DNA of 64,000 bases from Bremerella cremea (GCF_003335505.1 NZ_QPEX01000045.1:620001-684000); one strand, 5' to 3'. Positions 17,024-27,800 are shown, counted from the stretch's first letter. The notes: generated by a model from the sequence alone, not told the origin. Translations and numbers: made by a program.

Positions 17024-20000
17024 CTAGTGGTGTTCGTGTTCATGTTCGTGCCCATGATCACCATGAGCGTGGCAGAACTCGTCGCAACGTGGCCACAGGT
17101 CGGAAGGATCTTCGGTATGCTCCCCTTCCTTCAGCATCGGGGCCCGCGAGTCGAGGACCTTTTGAATCAAGGTATTCTTCATCTGGGCAAACTTGGCTTT
17201 GTCGCTCTCAGCTTCTTTCCGATCGAAGTACTTGCGACCATCGATCCACGTTTGCTGGCAGACGGCAAAGTTAGAAAGAGGCGAAGCGTTCCAGATGGCC
17301 AGGTCGGCATCCTTACCCGGCTCAAGCGAACCAACGCGATCCTCAATTCGCAGCTGAATGGCCGCGTTCAGGGTCACAAACTTCAACGCTTCTTCCGGGC
17401 TAACGTGACCATACTTCACTGCCTTGGCGGCTTCCTGGTTCATGCGTCGTCCCATTTCCCCATCGTCGGAATTGAACGACACGACCAAGCCTTGCTGGTG
17501 CATCATTGCCCCGTTGTAGGGAATCGCGTCTTTCACTTCAAACTTGTAAGCCCACCAGTCCGAGAACGACGAAGCGGTCGCCCCATGCTGGGCCATCGCG
17601 TCGGCCACTTTGTAGCCTTCCAAGATATGCTGAAACGAACCGATACGGATGTCAAACTCATCCAGCACGCGGATCAACGCCAAGATTTCGTCCTGGCGAT
17701 AGCTATGGCAATGCACCCACCGTGAACCGTCCAAAATCTCGGCGACGGCTTCCAGTTCTAGATCTTTACGTGGAGGCAGTCCCTGCTTCGACTGAGCGTA
17801 AGCCTCTTGAGCGGCCTGATACTCTTGCGCTTCGCGGAACTCGTCTTGGAAGATCTGCTCAACCCCCATGCGTGTTTGCGGATAACGCGTGGTGTACTCA
17901 TCGCCCCAGTTGGCTTGCTTGACGTTTTCGCCCAAGGCGAACTTGATCCCCTGCGGAGCCCCTTGGAACTTTAACTTCTCGGCAGGCAAGCCCCACCGCA
18001 TTTTGATTACCTGGTTCTGACCACCAATCGGGTTGGCCGAACCATGCAAGATATTGGACGACGTCAAACCGCCGGCCAACTGCCAGTAAATATCGATGTC
18101 GTCGGCGTCAATGAAATCACCAATCCGAACTTCGGCAGTAATGGCCTGACCACTTTCGTTGATGCCCCCATCGGTGGCAATGTGCGAATGGCAATCGATC
18201 AAGCCGGGCGAAATGTGCAACCCAGCAGCATCGACAACCGTGGCGTCTTCCGGGATTTCGAGATCAACACCGACCGCTTTAATTTTGCCGTCAGAGACCA
18301 GCACGGTCGCGTTTTCAAGGATGCCTTGCTCGCCACACGTCCACACCGTCGCTCCTGTGAAAGCGATCAGCCCAGCCTCTGCCGGCGGACTCACGCGTCC
18401 GAACGAGCCGAGTGGGTATTGAACCGGGAAGCTGGCCAGTTGCGGCTTCTTGTCGTCCTTCTTTTCTTCCTCGGCATCCTCTTGATCGCCATCCTCGGCG
18501 GCCTCTTCTTTCTTTTCTTCTTTCGCTTCATCCATCCCCGAAGCAGTCATCGTCACCGCCGAGACTGTTCCGTCAGGCCAGCGCAAGGTGCCCAGCATCG
18601 ACTCGGCATCTTCCTCGAACGTAATCGACAACGTCGCCACGCCGCGCGGGCCGAACTTGTCGGCGATAAACTGGCCGACGATTCGTCCTTCGTCATATTT
18701 CAGCGATTTCAGTTCGACCTTTTCTTTGAACTTCGGAGTGGTCTCAGCCGGTCGAACGGTTCCCTTCATGTTTTTGGGGCCGGTCAAATGCATCAGCAAA
18801 GTCGCGGCGGCATCTTTGGGTGGGCTTTGCATTTCGATCTTCCAATCCCCGGCAAGCTGCTTAGGGGCTGGCTGATCGTGCTCGTAACGCTGACCGTTGA
18901 CCCAAGTTTCGACCACTTTCGAGTCTTTCTCGAACAGCGGCTTCGAGGTAACGACGAAGCTGGCCAACTTCCCTTCTTCGACGGTGCCCAGCTGATTGTC
19001 GATTCCCAAACGCTTCGCCGGAACGGTTGTCATCGCGGCCAAGGCCTGGTTGGCATCGAAACCACGTTCGACCGCCGTACTCAGATTCTTTAAAAACAAC
19101 GAAGGAGATTCCAAGCGATGCGTCGTCAATAAGATCTCGACATCCTTCTCGGACAAGCGAGCCAGATTTTCAGGGGCGTGATCCCAGTGCATCAACGAGA
19201 GCAGCGACGTCTCGGCAGCTGCTTCTGGCGTTGCGACGTTGGGGGCTTTCGGAAAATTGACCGGCACGACCAGCGTCCGTTTCATTCCGACAATCTCGTC
19301 CAGCAAACGGTATTCTCGGCCACTGCCAATCACAATCAGGTCTAAACCAAACTCACGGGCAAAGATATCGGCTCGCGTGGCGAACTGTTCGTCGCTCGTT
19401 TCAATCATCACCGGCAAGTCGCCAGCCAAGTAAGGCTGCATCGCTTCCAGCGTGACGTTCGTTTCTGGCAGCAGCAGTGTGGCATCTTTCTCGGAAGCAC
19501 GTAGGGCATCGCGATACCAAGCGGCGTCGTAGAAAGACTGCCGAGCCAGCGCGACGGCTCCCATCGGGGAATTCGGATAGCTGCCGCGTGGACCGCGCCG
19601 TGTAAGGGTCAACTGCCCTGCCAAGGCAAACGCATCGCGTAGTTGTCGATAATGCACATCGCCGTCATCCAGCGAATAGATGGCCGTTTGCCCGCGCAAG
19701 ATACCATCTTGCGGCGCGATCAAGCGAGCCACGAAACCTTGCTTGCGATAGTCGCTGGCCGCCAAGTCCGAGCTTTTAATGGCCGAGCTAACGTTGAAGT
19801 CCGACCGAATGTTCTGATTCCAATACGCAAGAGGCGGACGCTGTCCGGCGGCGCTGAAAGACACTTCGCCGTAGCTATCGATGAAGCCAGGATAGAGGTA
19901 CTTCCCCTCTAAATCGACCACTTCCGCTTCTGGCGGAATTTGAACGTCTTGGCCCAACGCCACGATCTTCGAATTACGCACCACAATCGTCGCGGCCACC

Positions 20001-20170
20001 GGCTCTTCGCCAGGGCGCGTCACGACCTTTGCGTTGGTGATCGCGTAAACCTCGACCGGGTGGCGGCGGAGACCTTCGTCGTGGCGAGACGTCTGCTGAG
20101 GAGCTTCGGCCCAGGCGGCAATGCTGAAAATTGCAACCAGGCAGCAGCTAAGCAAGAAGGAATACTTCAT
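17024..20170 (-). CDS. Exported protein with two amidohydrolase modules and a His-rich tail
   Basis: The 1048-residue product (start ATG at 20170; a TTG at 20194 is an alternative) has a signal peptide (FLLSCCLVAIFSIAAWAEA). Module 1 (about 30-440) reads GFIDSYGEVSFSA where the metal motif should be, so HxH is missing. A beta-rich region (about 450-550) and a very acidic/lysine linker (EEKKEEAAEDGDQEDAEEEK) follow. Module 2 (about 600-1000) keeps 'PGLIDCHSHIATDGG' and 'SLEPGKDADLAIW'. The last residues form a His/Glu-rich tail (HGDHGHEHEHEHH) that should bind divalent metal. One degenerate plus one intact module suggests a scaffold-plus-catalyst enzyme; the substrate is unknown. Confidence 0.88.
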   Translation of the reverse strand: MKYSFLLSCCLVAIFSIAAWAEAPQQTSRHDEGLRRHPVEVYAITNAKVVTRPGEEPVAATIVVRNSKIVALGQDVQIPPEAEVVDLEGKYLYPGFIDSYGEVSFSAAGQRPPLAYWNQNIRSDFNVSSAIKSSDLAASDYRKQGFVARLIAPQDGILRGQTAIYSLDDGDVHYRQLRDAFALAGQLTLTRRGPRGSYPNSPMGAVALARQSFYDAAWYRDALRASEKDATLLLPETNVTLEAMQPYLAGDLPVMIETSDEQFATRADIFAREFGLDLIVIGSGREYRLLDEIVGMKRTLVVPVNFPKAPNVATPEAAAETSLLSLMHWDHAPENLARLSEKDVEILLTTHRLESPSLFLKNLSTAVERGFDANQALAAMTTVPAKRLGIDNQLGTVEEGKLASFVVTSKPLFEKDSKVVETWVNGQRYEHDQPAPKQLAGDWKIEMQSPPKDAAATLLMHLTGPKNMKGTVRPAETTPKFKEKVELKSLKYDEGRIVGQFIADKFGPRGVATLSITFEEDAESMLGTLRWPDGTVSAVTMTASGMDEAKEEKKEEAAEDGDQEDAEEEKKDDKKPQLASFPVQYPLGSFGRVSPPAEAGLIAFTGATVWTCGEQGILENATVLVSDGKIKAVGVDLEIPEDATVVDAAGLHISPGLIDCHSHIATDGGINESGQAITAEVRIGDFIDADDIDIYWQLAGGLTSSNILHGSANPIGGQNQVIKMRWGLPAEKLKFQGAPQGIKFALGENVKQANWGDEYTTRYPQTRMGVEQIFQDEFREAQEYQAAQEAYAQSKQGLPPRKDLELEAVAEILDGSRWVHCHSYRQDEILALIRVLDEFDIRIGSFQHILEGYKVADAMAQHGATASSFSDWWAYKFEVKDAIPYNGAMMHQQGLVVSFNSDDGEMGRRMNQEAAKAVKYGHVSPEEALKFVTLNAAIQLRIEDRVGSLEPGKDADLAIWNASPLSNFAVCQQTWIDGRKYFDRKEAESDKAKFAQMKNTLIQKVLDSRAPMLKEGEHTEDPSDLWPRCDEFCHAHGDHGHEHEHEHH

Positions 20171-20471
20171 TAGGAAAAATCCAGGCAGGCTCAATTGGCA
20201 AGAAAAGCGAATTATCTAGTTCACCTAATCAGGAGAAACGCATGTAGTACCAAGGATAGCCTCCACTTTAGGGTGCATTCCATATCCTTTTGCGCAATCA
20301 ACTGCACATTTTTGTTTCTTTTTTCCTTTCCCCTCAGAATGTCACCGCTTCTGTGATTCTACCGTTCGCCTTGATGACGGGCCCCGACAAAGTTTTGAAA
20401 GTGGTATCGTTATCTAGTTTGGCTTGCTTAGAATGGTTGTTTTCTCAGCAAGCATGACCACGGAGCATACG
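20171..20471. other. Intergenic region between divergent amidohydrolase and HExxH genes
   Basis: About 300 bases that must hold the promoters for both divergent genes. A pyrimidine-rich stretch (TTTTTGTTTCTTTTTTCC around 20310) and no obvious hairpin, repeat or strong -35/-10 pair was found by eye. I see nothing else to report. Confidence 0.4.
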
Positions 20472-21476
20472 ATGGCACGATCGTTTACCATTTTTCTGAC
20501 CGGTTGGTTGTTACTGGCCAACCTCTCTTGGGCCAACGCCCAAGAACCACCGTCGGTCCGCTTGAGCGAAAAGACCTCGCTTATCTTTGAACCTGCCTCC
20601 AAAGGGAAAGCGCTGATTGGCAAGGAAGATGACTTCCTCGACCGGGTTGGCGACTTGGAAATGCAAGTTCGCCTGCAAAGCGAAAAGCCAGTTACCAAGC
20701 AAGCCTACATCGAAAGCCTGCAAGCTGGCGTGGAAGATTGGCAGCCACAAGATATCAAGTTTGTCGTCGAAGCCACCCAACGTGTTCGCGAGCGGCTGCA
20801 AGGTTACGACCTGCCTTTCCCGCCACAGATTCACTTGATTCGTGTTTCGGAAGAAGTCGAAGGGAACGCCCCGCACTGTCGCGAAGCGAGTATCGTTTTG
20901 CCAGATGCTTTCTTTGCCGATCCGAACCGAGCAACTGGGATTTTGGCGCACGAACTATTCCATGTTCTCAGCAGCCACAACCCGGAACTGCGTGACAAGT
21001 TGTATAAGATCATTCACTTTCAGCCCAGCGACGAAATCGAACTTCCCCCTGGGCTCAAGCCGCAGCGAATCACCAACCCAGATGCCACGCACAACGAGCA
21101 TGTCCTTTTCTTAGACATCGATGGCGAAAAAACGCCTGTCGTGCCGGTCATCTTGACTCGCTCTGCCGAATATAGCCCTGGCGGTTTGTTTGCCAATCTT
21201 GATTTCAAGTTGATGGTGCTACAGGAACAAGACGGCAAGTTCACTGCCAAGCTCGTCGAAGGCCGCCCGCAGCTTCTTTCGCCACGAGAAGTGCCAGACT
21301 ACATGCAGCAAATCGGAAGCAACACCCGCTATGTGATTCACCCTGAAGAAGCGTTGGCCGATAACTTCATGCTGCTGGTACTCGGCGCGAAGGACGTTCC
21401 CGATCCGTGGGTGCTTGATGAAATGAAAAAGGTCTTGCCACGCAAGCAGCCAGCGCAGACCAACGAACCTCAGTAA
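20472..21476 (+). CDS. Exported protein with HExxH metallopeptidase motif
   Basis: The ATG at 20472 gives a 334-residue protein with a signal peptide (FLTGWLLLANLSWANAQ). Residues 157-170 read ILAHELFHVLSSHN, an HExxH zinc motif (His160, Glu161, His164). A second conserved-looking segment, HPEEALADNF (290-299), has the layout of the third ligand/helix (ExxAD) of gluzincin peptidases. No known family was recognised from the rest. A secreted zinc-dependent peptidase is the reasonable inference; activity is not proven. Its last codons overlap the end of the convergent response regulator by seven bases. Confidence 0.75.
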   Translation: MARSFTIFLTGWLLLANLSWANAQEPPSVRLSEKTSLIFEPASKGKALIGKEDDFLDRVGDLEMQVRLQSEKPVTKQAYIESLQAGVEDWQPQDIKFVVEATQRVRERLQGYDLPFPPQIHLIRVSEEVEGNAPHCREASIVLPDAFFADPNRATGILAHELFHVLSSHNPELRDKLYKIIHFQPSDEIELPPGLKPQRITNPDATHNEHVLFLDIDGEKTPVVPVILTRSAEYSPGGLFANLDFKLMVLQEQDGKFTAKLVEGRPQLLSPREVPDYMQQIGSNTRYVIHPEEALADNFMLLVLGAKDVPDPWVLDEMKKVLPRKQPAQTNEPQ

Positions 21477-22150
21477 TTTCCGGGGCCCATCAGTCCCAAC
21501 TCAACCGCGAAACGGACGAAATCAGCTCGGCTCCGCAGGCCGAGCTTGACGCCAATGCGTCCGCGATAGGTCTCGACCGTTTTCACGCTCAGATCCAATT
21601 CGTCGGCGATTTCCTGATTGGTGTACCCTTTCGCCAACTGTAAGAAGACGGTCTTTTCGCGGGCACTTAAACTTTTCAGCGGTCCTTTTTTGTCGTCGGT
21701 CGACGTTTCCTTCTCGGCCACCAGCAGCGTGCCAACTTGGCTGGGGTCGAGATCGAGATCGACGAAGATCTTCCCGCTGGCCACTGCGCGAATGGCAGCC
21801 GCCACTTCGGTATCTGCCGCTGCTTTCACCACGTATCCACTGGCTCCGCTGGCCAACGCTGCGCGGACCAGGCCCAGATCGTCGTGCATCGACAGCACAA
21901 TGATCCGCGTCCCCGGTACATCGCGTCGGAGCGTTTCGATGTAGGGAAGCGTGCTTCCGCCTGGCATCGTCAGATCGAGAATCAACACGTCTGGCTGCTG
22001 CCGCTGGACTTCTTCCAAAATCCCAGCCGTATCGGCGACTTCGCCCACCACTTCCATGTCGTCGTTCATCTGCAACAGCAGTTTCAAGCCGGCACGAAAC
22101 ACCGAGTGATCGTCGGCGATCACCAATCGAATTTTCTTGTTTTCACTCAT
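21470..22150 (-). CDS. NarL/FixJ-type response regulator
   Basis: This 226-residue DNA-binding regulator has a receiver domain with the acidic pair in 'VIADDHSVFRAGLKLLL', the phospho-acceptor Asp59 in 'VLILDLTMPGG', and a Lys in 'GYVVKAAAD'. A LuxR-type helix-turn-helix follows: 'LSAREKTVFLQLAKGYTNQEIA' and 'LSVKTVETYRGRIGVKLGL'. The stop of the upstream histidine kinase overlaps its start by four bases, so they form a coupled operon. Targets are not visible; the divergent RND pump is a candidate by position. Confidence 0.93.
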   Translation of the reverse strand: MSENKKIRLVIADDHSVFRAGLKLLLQMNDDMEVVGEVADTAGILEEVQRQQPDVLILDLTMPGGSTLPYIETLRRDVPGTRIIVLSMHDDLGLVRAALASGASGYVVKAAADTEVAAAIRAVASGKIFVDLDLDPSQVGTLLVAEKETSTDDKKGPLKSLSAREKTVFLQLAKGYTNQEIADELDLSVKTVETYRGRIGVKLGLRSRADFVRFAVELGLMGPGNY

Positions 22151-23028
22151 TGTCGCACCGGCAATTTCACACGCAGAAGAGTTCCGCCACCTGGCGGCGA
22201 AAGGATCACGAGCTGCCCTCCCAACAACGAAGCACGTTGCGAGATGCTGGTCAGCCCTAAGCCGCTCGACTCTGGCGTGCCTGCTGCGTTGGACAAGCCG
22301 GCGCCGTTGTCTTCAATTTCCAATAACAGTTCCGAGCTACGATTGGCGACGAGCACGCGAACCTGATCTGCTTTCGCATGCCGCGTTACGTTGGTCGTTG
22401 CTTCCTGAATGATTCGATAGACGGCGGTTTGCACCGGCACGGAAAGCACCGCATAGTCGCTGACATCCAACGTTAAATCGACATCCAAATCGTGGATCTG
22501 CCGCAGGTCTTCGGCCATTCTTTCTAGCGCCCCTTCCAACCCCAAATGATCGAGCGCCGCCGGACGCAGGCCATTGGCTATTCGGCGAACTTCGTGCACC
22601 GCGTGGTTGACAATGTTTCGCAAATCGTTCAATCGCTGCGGATCGCTGACACCATCAGGATGACCACCAATCGTTCGCAGGCCCATCATCACGGAAGTCA
22701 GCGATTGACCGATCTCGTCGTGCAAGTCAAATGCGATCCGCCGCCGTTCTTCCTCTTGCAGCGAGACAAACGTTTCGAGCAGATCGGCCCGCATCAAGGC
22801 CAGACGCTGTAGCGGCCTAATGGTGGTGAACCAAAGAAACGGGATCAAAATCAGCGTCAACAAAACCGCATCGGCGATGGCATCGGTCCACGAGATACGG
22901 CTTTCTCTGAGCAACACCGGCAGCAACAGCATCACGACAAATTCTGCCAGAAATACCACCAGCAGAATCGTCAAAGATACACGCCACGGTCGCACCGGGT
23001 AGTTACGTGCCTGGGAAGGAGTCGTCAT
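22147..23028 (-). CDS. HisKA_3 (NarX/DesK-type) sensor histidine kinase
   Basis: The product has 293 residues from the ATG at 23028, which has AGGG 8 bases away; the frame also offers TTG at 23034. Two N-terminal membrane helices (about 19-42 and 52-72) are joined by a very short loop, so there is almost no extracytoplasmic sensor and detection is probably within the membrane. The dimerisation/phosphoacceptor helix is 'RRRIAFDLHDEIGQSLTSV' with the H-box His103. The ATPase domain has 'IEDNGAGLSN' and 'SSGLGLTSISQRASLLGG'. It pairs with the response regulator downstream. Confidence 0.92.
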   Translation of the reverse strand: MTTPSQARNYPVRPWRVSLTILLVVFLAEFVVMLLLPVLLRESRISWTDAIADAVLLTLILIPFLWFTTIRPLQRLALMRADLLETFVSLQEEERRRIAFDLHDEIGQSLTSVMMGLRTIGGHPDGVSDPQRLNDLRNIVNHAVHEVRRIANGLRPAALDHLGLEGALERMAEDLRQIHDLDVDLTLDVSDYAVLSVPVQTAVYRIIQEATTNVTRHAKADQVRVLVANRSSELLLEIEDNGAGLSNAAGTPESSGLGLTSISQRASLLGGQLVILSPPGGGTLLRVKLPVRQ

Positions 23029-23034
23029 GGGCAA

Positions 23035-23349
23035 CGCCCTATTAAAGATCGAAGTCGAGGCAAATCGGTTATCGAACGTCTCTTAATTGGAAGCTCTTTC
23101 TATTCTATCAATCGAACGATTTTTCTGTTAGCGGAACCCGATGTGAGGTCGCATCTAGCGAAAGCCAATTGGCTCTGCCAATGCCGCGTCAGGGAAACCC
23201 TTACAAGCGTCTTCAGATTACGGCTTCTCCTGAATTGCTGGATCTATTCCGAGAACCAACAATGAATAAGTACCGAACATAGCGGCCTGCCCTGACAGGG
23301 CCGAATGATCATTCAGACACGGAAACCGAGTTACGCCGGGATAAGACGC
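23035..23349. other. Intergenic region between two-component pair and RND efflux operon
   Basis: About 315 bases between divergent genes. It contains an interrupted palindrome GCCCTG-A-CAGGGC at 23289-23301 and the smaller dyad TTGGCTCTGCCAA near 23170. Either could be an operator for the pump, the kinase operon or neither. No strong -35/-10 pair was picked by eye. Confidence 0.35.
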
Positions 23350-24837
23350 ATGTCTCAGCCAACCGCAACAATTAGCCAAGGCATCCTTACCACGATCGTT
23401 AAGATCGTCCCTTCAGTGCTTGTGATAGGAGCACTAGGGGCGGCGTGGCTCGCCGTGCATCACATGAACGCCACCGACGAAACTCACGATGAAAACCCCA
23501 CCGAGCCAGGCTCGGAAGAAGTGGTCGCCGACATCTTGACGCTCCCGCCGGGTAAAGTCAGCTCCGCTCAGCTCGTGATTGCTCCTGTTTCGACCGAGTT
23601 GATTCAACATTCCCACGTCGTCCCTGGCCGCATCACCTACGATCCGACGCGTCATGTCGAAGTCCGCTCTCCCATCGATGGCGTGCTTCGCAGTGTGGAA
23701 GTCAACCCAGGCGACCACGTTAAAAAAGGGCAGCTACTGGCAACGGTAACCAGTCCCGAAATCGGCAAGGCTCGCTCCGAACTGCTTCGTTCTCAGGCCG
23801 AGTTCAATTTGGTATCTGCCCAAGCCGAACGTACCCAAGAGATCGCGAAGAACCTGGAATACTACGCTCACCTGCTGGCCGAAGATACTGATATTGCCCA
23901 AGTAGAAGCGGCACTTAAGAATCGCTCGCTGGGGAATTTTGGCAAAGTCTTGCAGCCGGCACACTCGAAATTGAACCTGACGCAAGACCTGCTGAAAAAC
24001 ATTCAGCCCCTTTCTGAAACGGGTGCGATTGCAGGCAAAACCTTGCGTGAACGGGAATCGCAATACGAGGTCGCTCGGGCCGAATTCAAGGCCCTCCTCG
24101 ATCAGGCCATCTTCGACGCCAAGCAATCGCAACGCCAAGCCACGGCCGACTTGGCCGATGCCCAGCGACAAGTCGAAATCGCGCGAGATCAGCTTCTCTC
24201 CCTGGTAGGCGAAGGGCAAAACGCTGCGGCGGAAAAATCGGGCGATCATATTTCGGAACTGGAAGTCGTGGCGACGATGGACGGCACCGTCGAAGCCAGG
24301 CACTTTGCTGTGAACGAACGCGTGTACGGTGCCGACAGCCTGTTTACTTTGGCCGATACTTCCTCGCTGTATGTTAATGCCAGCATCCGCGAGAACGATT
24401 GGCCGGCCATCAAGATTAAACCTGGCACCGAGATCCGGATCACCCTGCCGGCCCTTGTCGACCAAACATTTCATGGTCATGTGCAATATGTGGGTCGCGA
24501 GGTCGCCCCCGATACCAACAGCGTGCCAGTCGTCGCTTCGCTGAGCAATCCGGAAGGCGTGTTGCGGCCCGGGATGTTCGCCCGCATCACGCTGCCCATT
24601 AGCGAGCCACAACGCTCGTTGGCGGTTAGCGCAGAATCGATCGTTCATCACGACGACCGAGAATATGTGTTCGTGCAAATTGGCGAATACGAATTTCAAT
24701 GCGTCGAAGTCGAAACCGGGCTGCACTCCGACGAATGGGTCGAGATCCGCAGTGGTTTGCAAGGCAATGAAAAAGTTGTCCAGAAAGGTGCGTTCCTACT
24801 GAAGTCGGAATGGCTTTTGGAAGGTGAGGCGGAGTAA
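23350..24837 (+). CDS. RND efflux periplasmic adaptor (CusB/CzcB-like)
   Basis: The 495-residue membrane-fusion protein has an N-terminal membrane anchor (VPSVLVIGALGAAWLAV), a lipoyl/barrel half ('GRITYDPTRHVEVRSPIDGVL' and 'NPGDHVKKGQLLATVTSPEIG'), a long alpha-helical hairpin (about 140-310), and a beta domain with 'YVGREVAPDTNSVPVVASL' and 'VLRPGMFARITLP'. This is the adaptor of heavy-metal RND pumps linking the inner-membrane transporter to an outer-membrane channel. The start at 23350 is taken for its GGGA 8 bases upstream; the frame begins at an ATG at 23305. The pump gene follows after 57 bases. Confidence 0.9.
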   Translation: MSQPTATISQGILTTIVKIVPSVLVIGALGAAWLAVHHMNATDETHDENPTEPGSEEVVADILTLPPGKVSSAQLVIAPVSTELIQHSHVVPGRITYDPTRHVEVRSPIDGVLRSVEVNPGDHVKKGQLLATVTSPEIGKARSELLRSQAEFNLVSAQAERTQEIAKNLEYYAHLLAEDTDIAQVEAALKNRSLGNFGKVLQPAHSKLNLTQDLLKNIQPLSETGAIAGKTLRERESQYEVARAEFKALLDQAIFDAKQSQRQATADLADAQRQVEIARDQLLSLVGEGQNAAAEKSGDHISELEVVATMDGTVEARHFAVNERVYGADSLFTLADTSSLYVNASIRENDWPAIKIKPGTEIRITLPALVDQTFHGHVQYVGREVAPDTNSVPVVASLSNPEGVLRPGMFARITLPISEPQRSLAVSAESIVHHDDREYVFVQIGEYEFQCVEVETGLHSDEWVEIRSGLQGNEKVVQKGAFLLKSEWLLEGEAE

Positions 24838-24894
24838 TCGCCCGCGAAATTCGATCGTTCCCCTGCCCCATCTTCGGCTGCAAGTGAGTTTGCC

Positions 24895-27800
24895 ATGTTG
24901 ACCCACCTGATTGATTTTTCGCTTAAGAACCGCGGCCTGATCATCATTTTGACGCTGCTGATGGCCGGAGCAGGTTTCTATTCGGCCATCGAACTGCCGA
25001 TCGACGCGGTGCCGGACATGACCAACGTCCAGGTCCAAGTGGTCACCGATGCGGGCTCGCTTTCGCCGATTGAAGTCGAACGGTACGTGACTTACCCGGT
25101 CGAAAACACGATGGGCGGTTTGCCCAATGTGGAAGAACTGCGGAGCGTCTCGAAGTTCGGCATCTCGGTGGTGACGATTGTGTTTAAGGAAGGCACCGAC
25201 GTCTACTGGGCCAGGCAATTGGTCGGTCAACGCCTGAGCGAAGCGGCCACGAATATTCCGCCAGGCTACGGCACGCCCACGCTTGGTCCGCTGACGACCG
25301 CCTTGGGAGAGATTCTGCAGTTCGAGGTTCGCAGCAAACACCATTCGCCGATGGCCTTGCGAACGATGCTGGAATGGGAGATCGCCCCCAAACTGCGGGA
25401 AGTCTCTGGCGTGACGGAAATCAACTCGCATGGCGGTTTCTACAAAACATTTGAAGTCCGTCCCGATCCCGATCGGATGACCAGCTACGGGATTACGTTG
25501 GACACCTTGTTTGCTCGCCTGCAAAACAACAACTCCACCGCTGGCGGCGGCTATGTGGTTCACTACGGCGAGCAACGTTTCGTGCGTGGCTCTTCCCTTT
25601 TGGAAGACGAAGACGACATTCGGGCGATCGTCTTGCGGCGGGAAGCGGACGGCACGCCGATCCTGGTGGGCGATGTTGCCGAGGTCGAAGTCGCGCCCAT
25701 GACCCGGCAAGGGGCCGTAACCCGCGACGGGCGGGGCGAAGCGGTGACCGGGCTGGTGATGATGCTGATCGGCGAGAACTCGCGAGAAGTCGTGCAGCGC
25801 GTCAAGGAACGCCTGGCCGAGATCGAACCCACCTTGCCGGAAGGGGTGTGGCTGGAAGTAACGTACGATCGTGCCGCGCTGATTGGCCGCACGCTGAAAA
25901 CGGTGCTAACCAACCTGACCGAAGGTGGCTTGCTGGTGATTGTGGTGCTGCTGTTCATGCTCGGTAGCCTCCGTGCGGGGATTGTGGTGGCGTTGGCGAT
26001 TCCCCTTTCGATGTTGTTTGCCACCAACATCATGTACACCACCGGCGTGACGGCCAGCTTAATGAGTTTGGGAGCAATCGACTTCGGGCTGATTGTGGAT
26101 AGCTCGGTGATCATGATCGAGAACTGCATGCACCGCCTCTCGCATAACAACGAAGGCAAATCGCACATCCAGGTCATTCGCGATGCGGCCATTGAAGTTC
26201 GTAAGCCGACCATGTTTGGCGAGTTGATCATCTCGGTTGTGTTCGTGCCGATTTTGATGCTGCAGGGAACCGAAGGCAAGCTCTTCCGTCCGATGGCGTT
26301 AACGGTGCTGTTCGCCTTGGCTGGCTCGCTGGTTTTGTCGCTCACCTTCATGCCGGCCATGGCCTCGCTGATGCTGCCGAAGAAGATGGAAGACAAAGAA
26401 GTGTTCCTGGTGCGTTGGATCAAGTTTTTCTACGAACCCATCGTACGACGAGCGATACATTATTCGGGGACGACGGTGGCGATCGCCTTGGCAGTGTTTG
26501 CATTGAGCATTCCGATTGGCCTGAATCTCGGGGCGGAATTCATGCCACGTCTGAATGAAGGGGACTTGCTTGTGGAAGCAGTCCGCTTGCCCAGTGCGAC
26601 CCTGGAAGGTTCGATCGCCATGTCGACCCAAATCGAAAAGACATTGCTCAAGTTTCCTGAAGTGAAAACGGTCTTCTGCAAGACAGGGCGTCCTGAAATC
26701 GCCAACGACGTGATGGGCGTTCATCAAACCGATGTCTGGGTGCTGCTGAAACCACCGCACGACTGGCCGGAAGAGAAGACGCGGGATGAACTGATTAATG
26801 AAATGTCGGAAGTCCTCAACAACAATGTCCCAGGCGTTGCCTTCGGCTTCACCCAGCCGATTGAAATGCGGGTCGACGAACTGGTAGCGGGCGTGAAAGC
26901 CGACGTGGCAGTGCTGCTGTACGGTGACGACCTGAATATCTTGGCGACCAAAGGAAAACAAATCGAAGCAGCTCTACGGAAAATCCCAGGGGCGGTCGAC
27001 GTCAAAGCCGACTACCAGGCCAACTTGTCGACCATCAACATCACGACCCTCCCCGACAAGCTGGCCCGCTACGGGGTTGATGCTCAAAGCGTGTTGGATG
27101 TGATCTCGTCTATCGGCGGCTTGCCGGTGGGGCAAATTTTCGATGGCCGGGCCAGGTTCCCGATTCTCGTGCGGATTCCTACTCAATGGCGTGAAAACCT
27201 TTCTCTCTTGGAACAACTTCCTGTCGCAGAAGCTGGCGGGCAGCCGATTCCGTTAAAGGAGCTTGCGGAAATCAAACTGGAGGAAACACCCCCTAGTATC
27301 GAGCACGAAGCGATTCGCCGCCGTACGTTTGTCTCGGCGAATGTGCGTGGGCGTGACGTCGCCTCGTTCGTCAACGAAGCCCAGGCAACCATCGCCAAGG
27401 AAATCGACCTGCCGGCGGGCTACGAAATTGTGTGGGGTGGTGACTTCGAGAACCTGCAATCGGCCAGCCGACGTCTGGCTTTGATTACACCGATTGTGTT
27501 GTTGGTGATTCTGTTGTTGTTGCATACCAGCTTGGGCTCGGTGCGATTGGCGTTGCTGATTTTTCTGGCCGTGCCGATGGCGGCCTCAGGCGGGATCATT
27601 GCCCTGGCGCTTCGTGAGATGCCGTTCAGCATCTCTGCTGGTGTGGGGTTCATTGCCTTGTTTGGTGTGGCCGTGCTGAATGGTTTGGTGTGGGTAAGTG
27701 CCGCCGAGCATCAACGGAAAAACGGAATGCCGCTCGATCAAATCAGCCACGATACGGCTTTGGCACGCCTTCGCCCGGTGCTGATGACTGCCCTGGTGGC

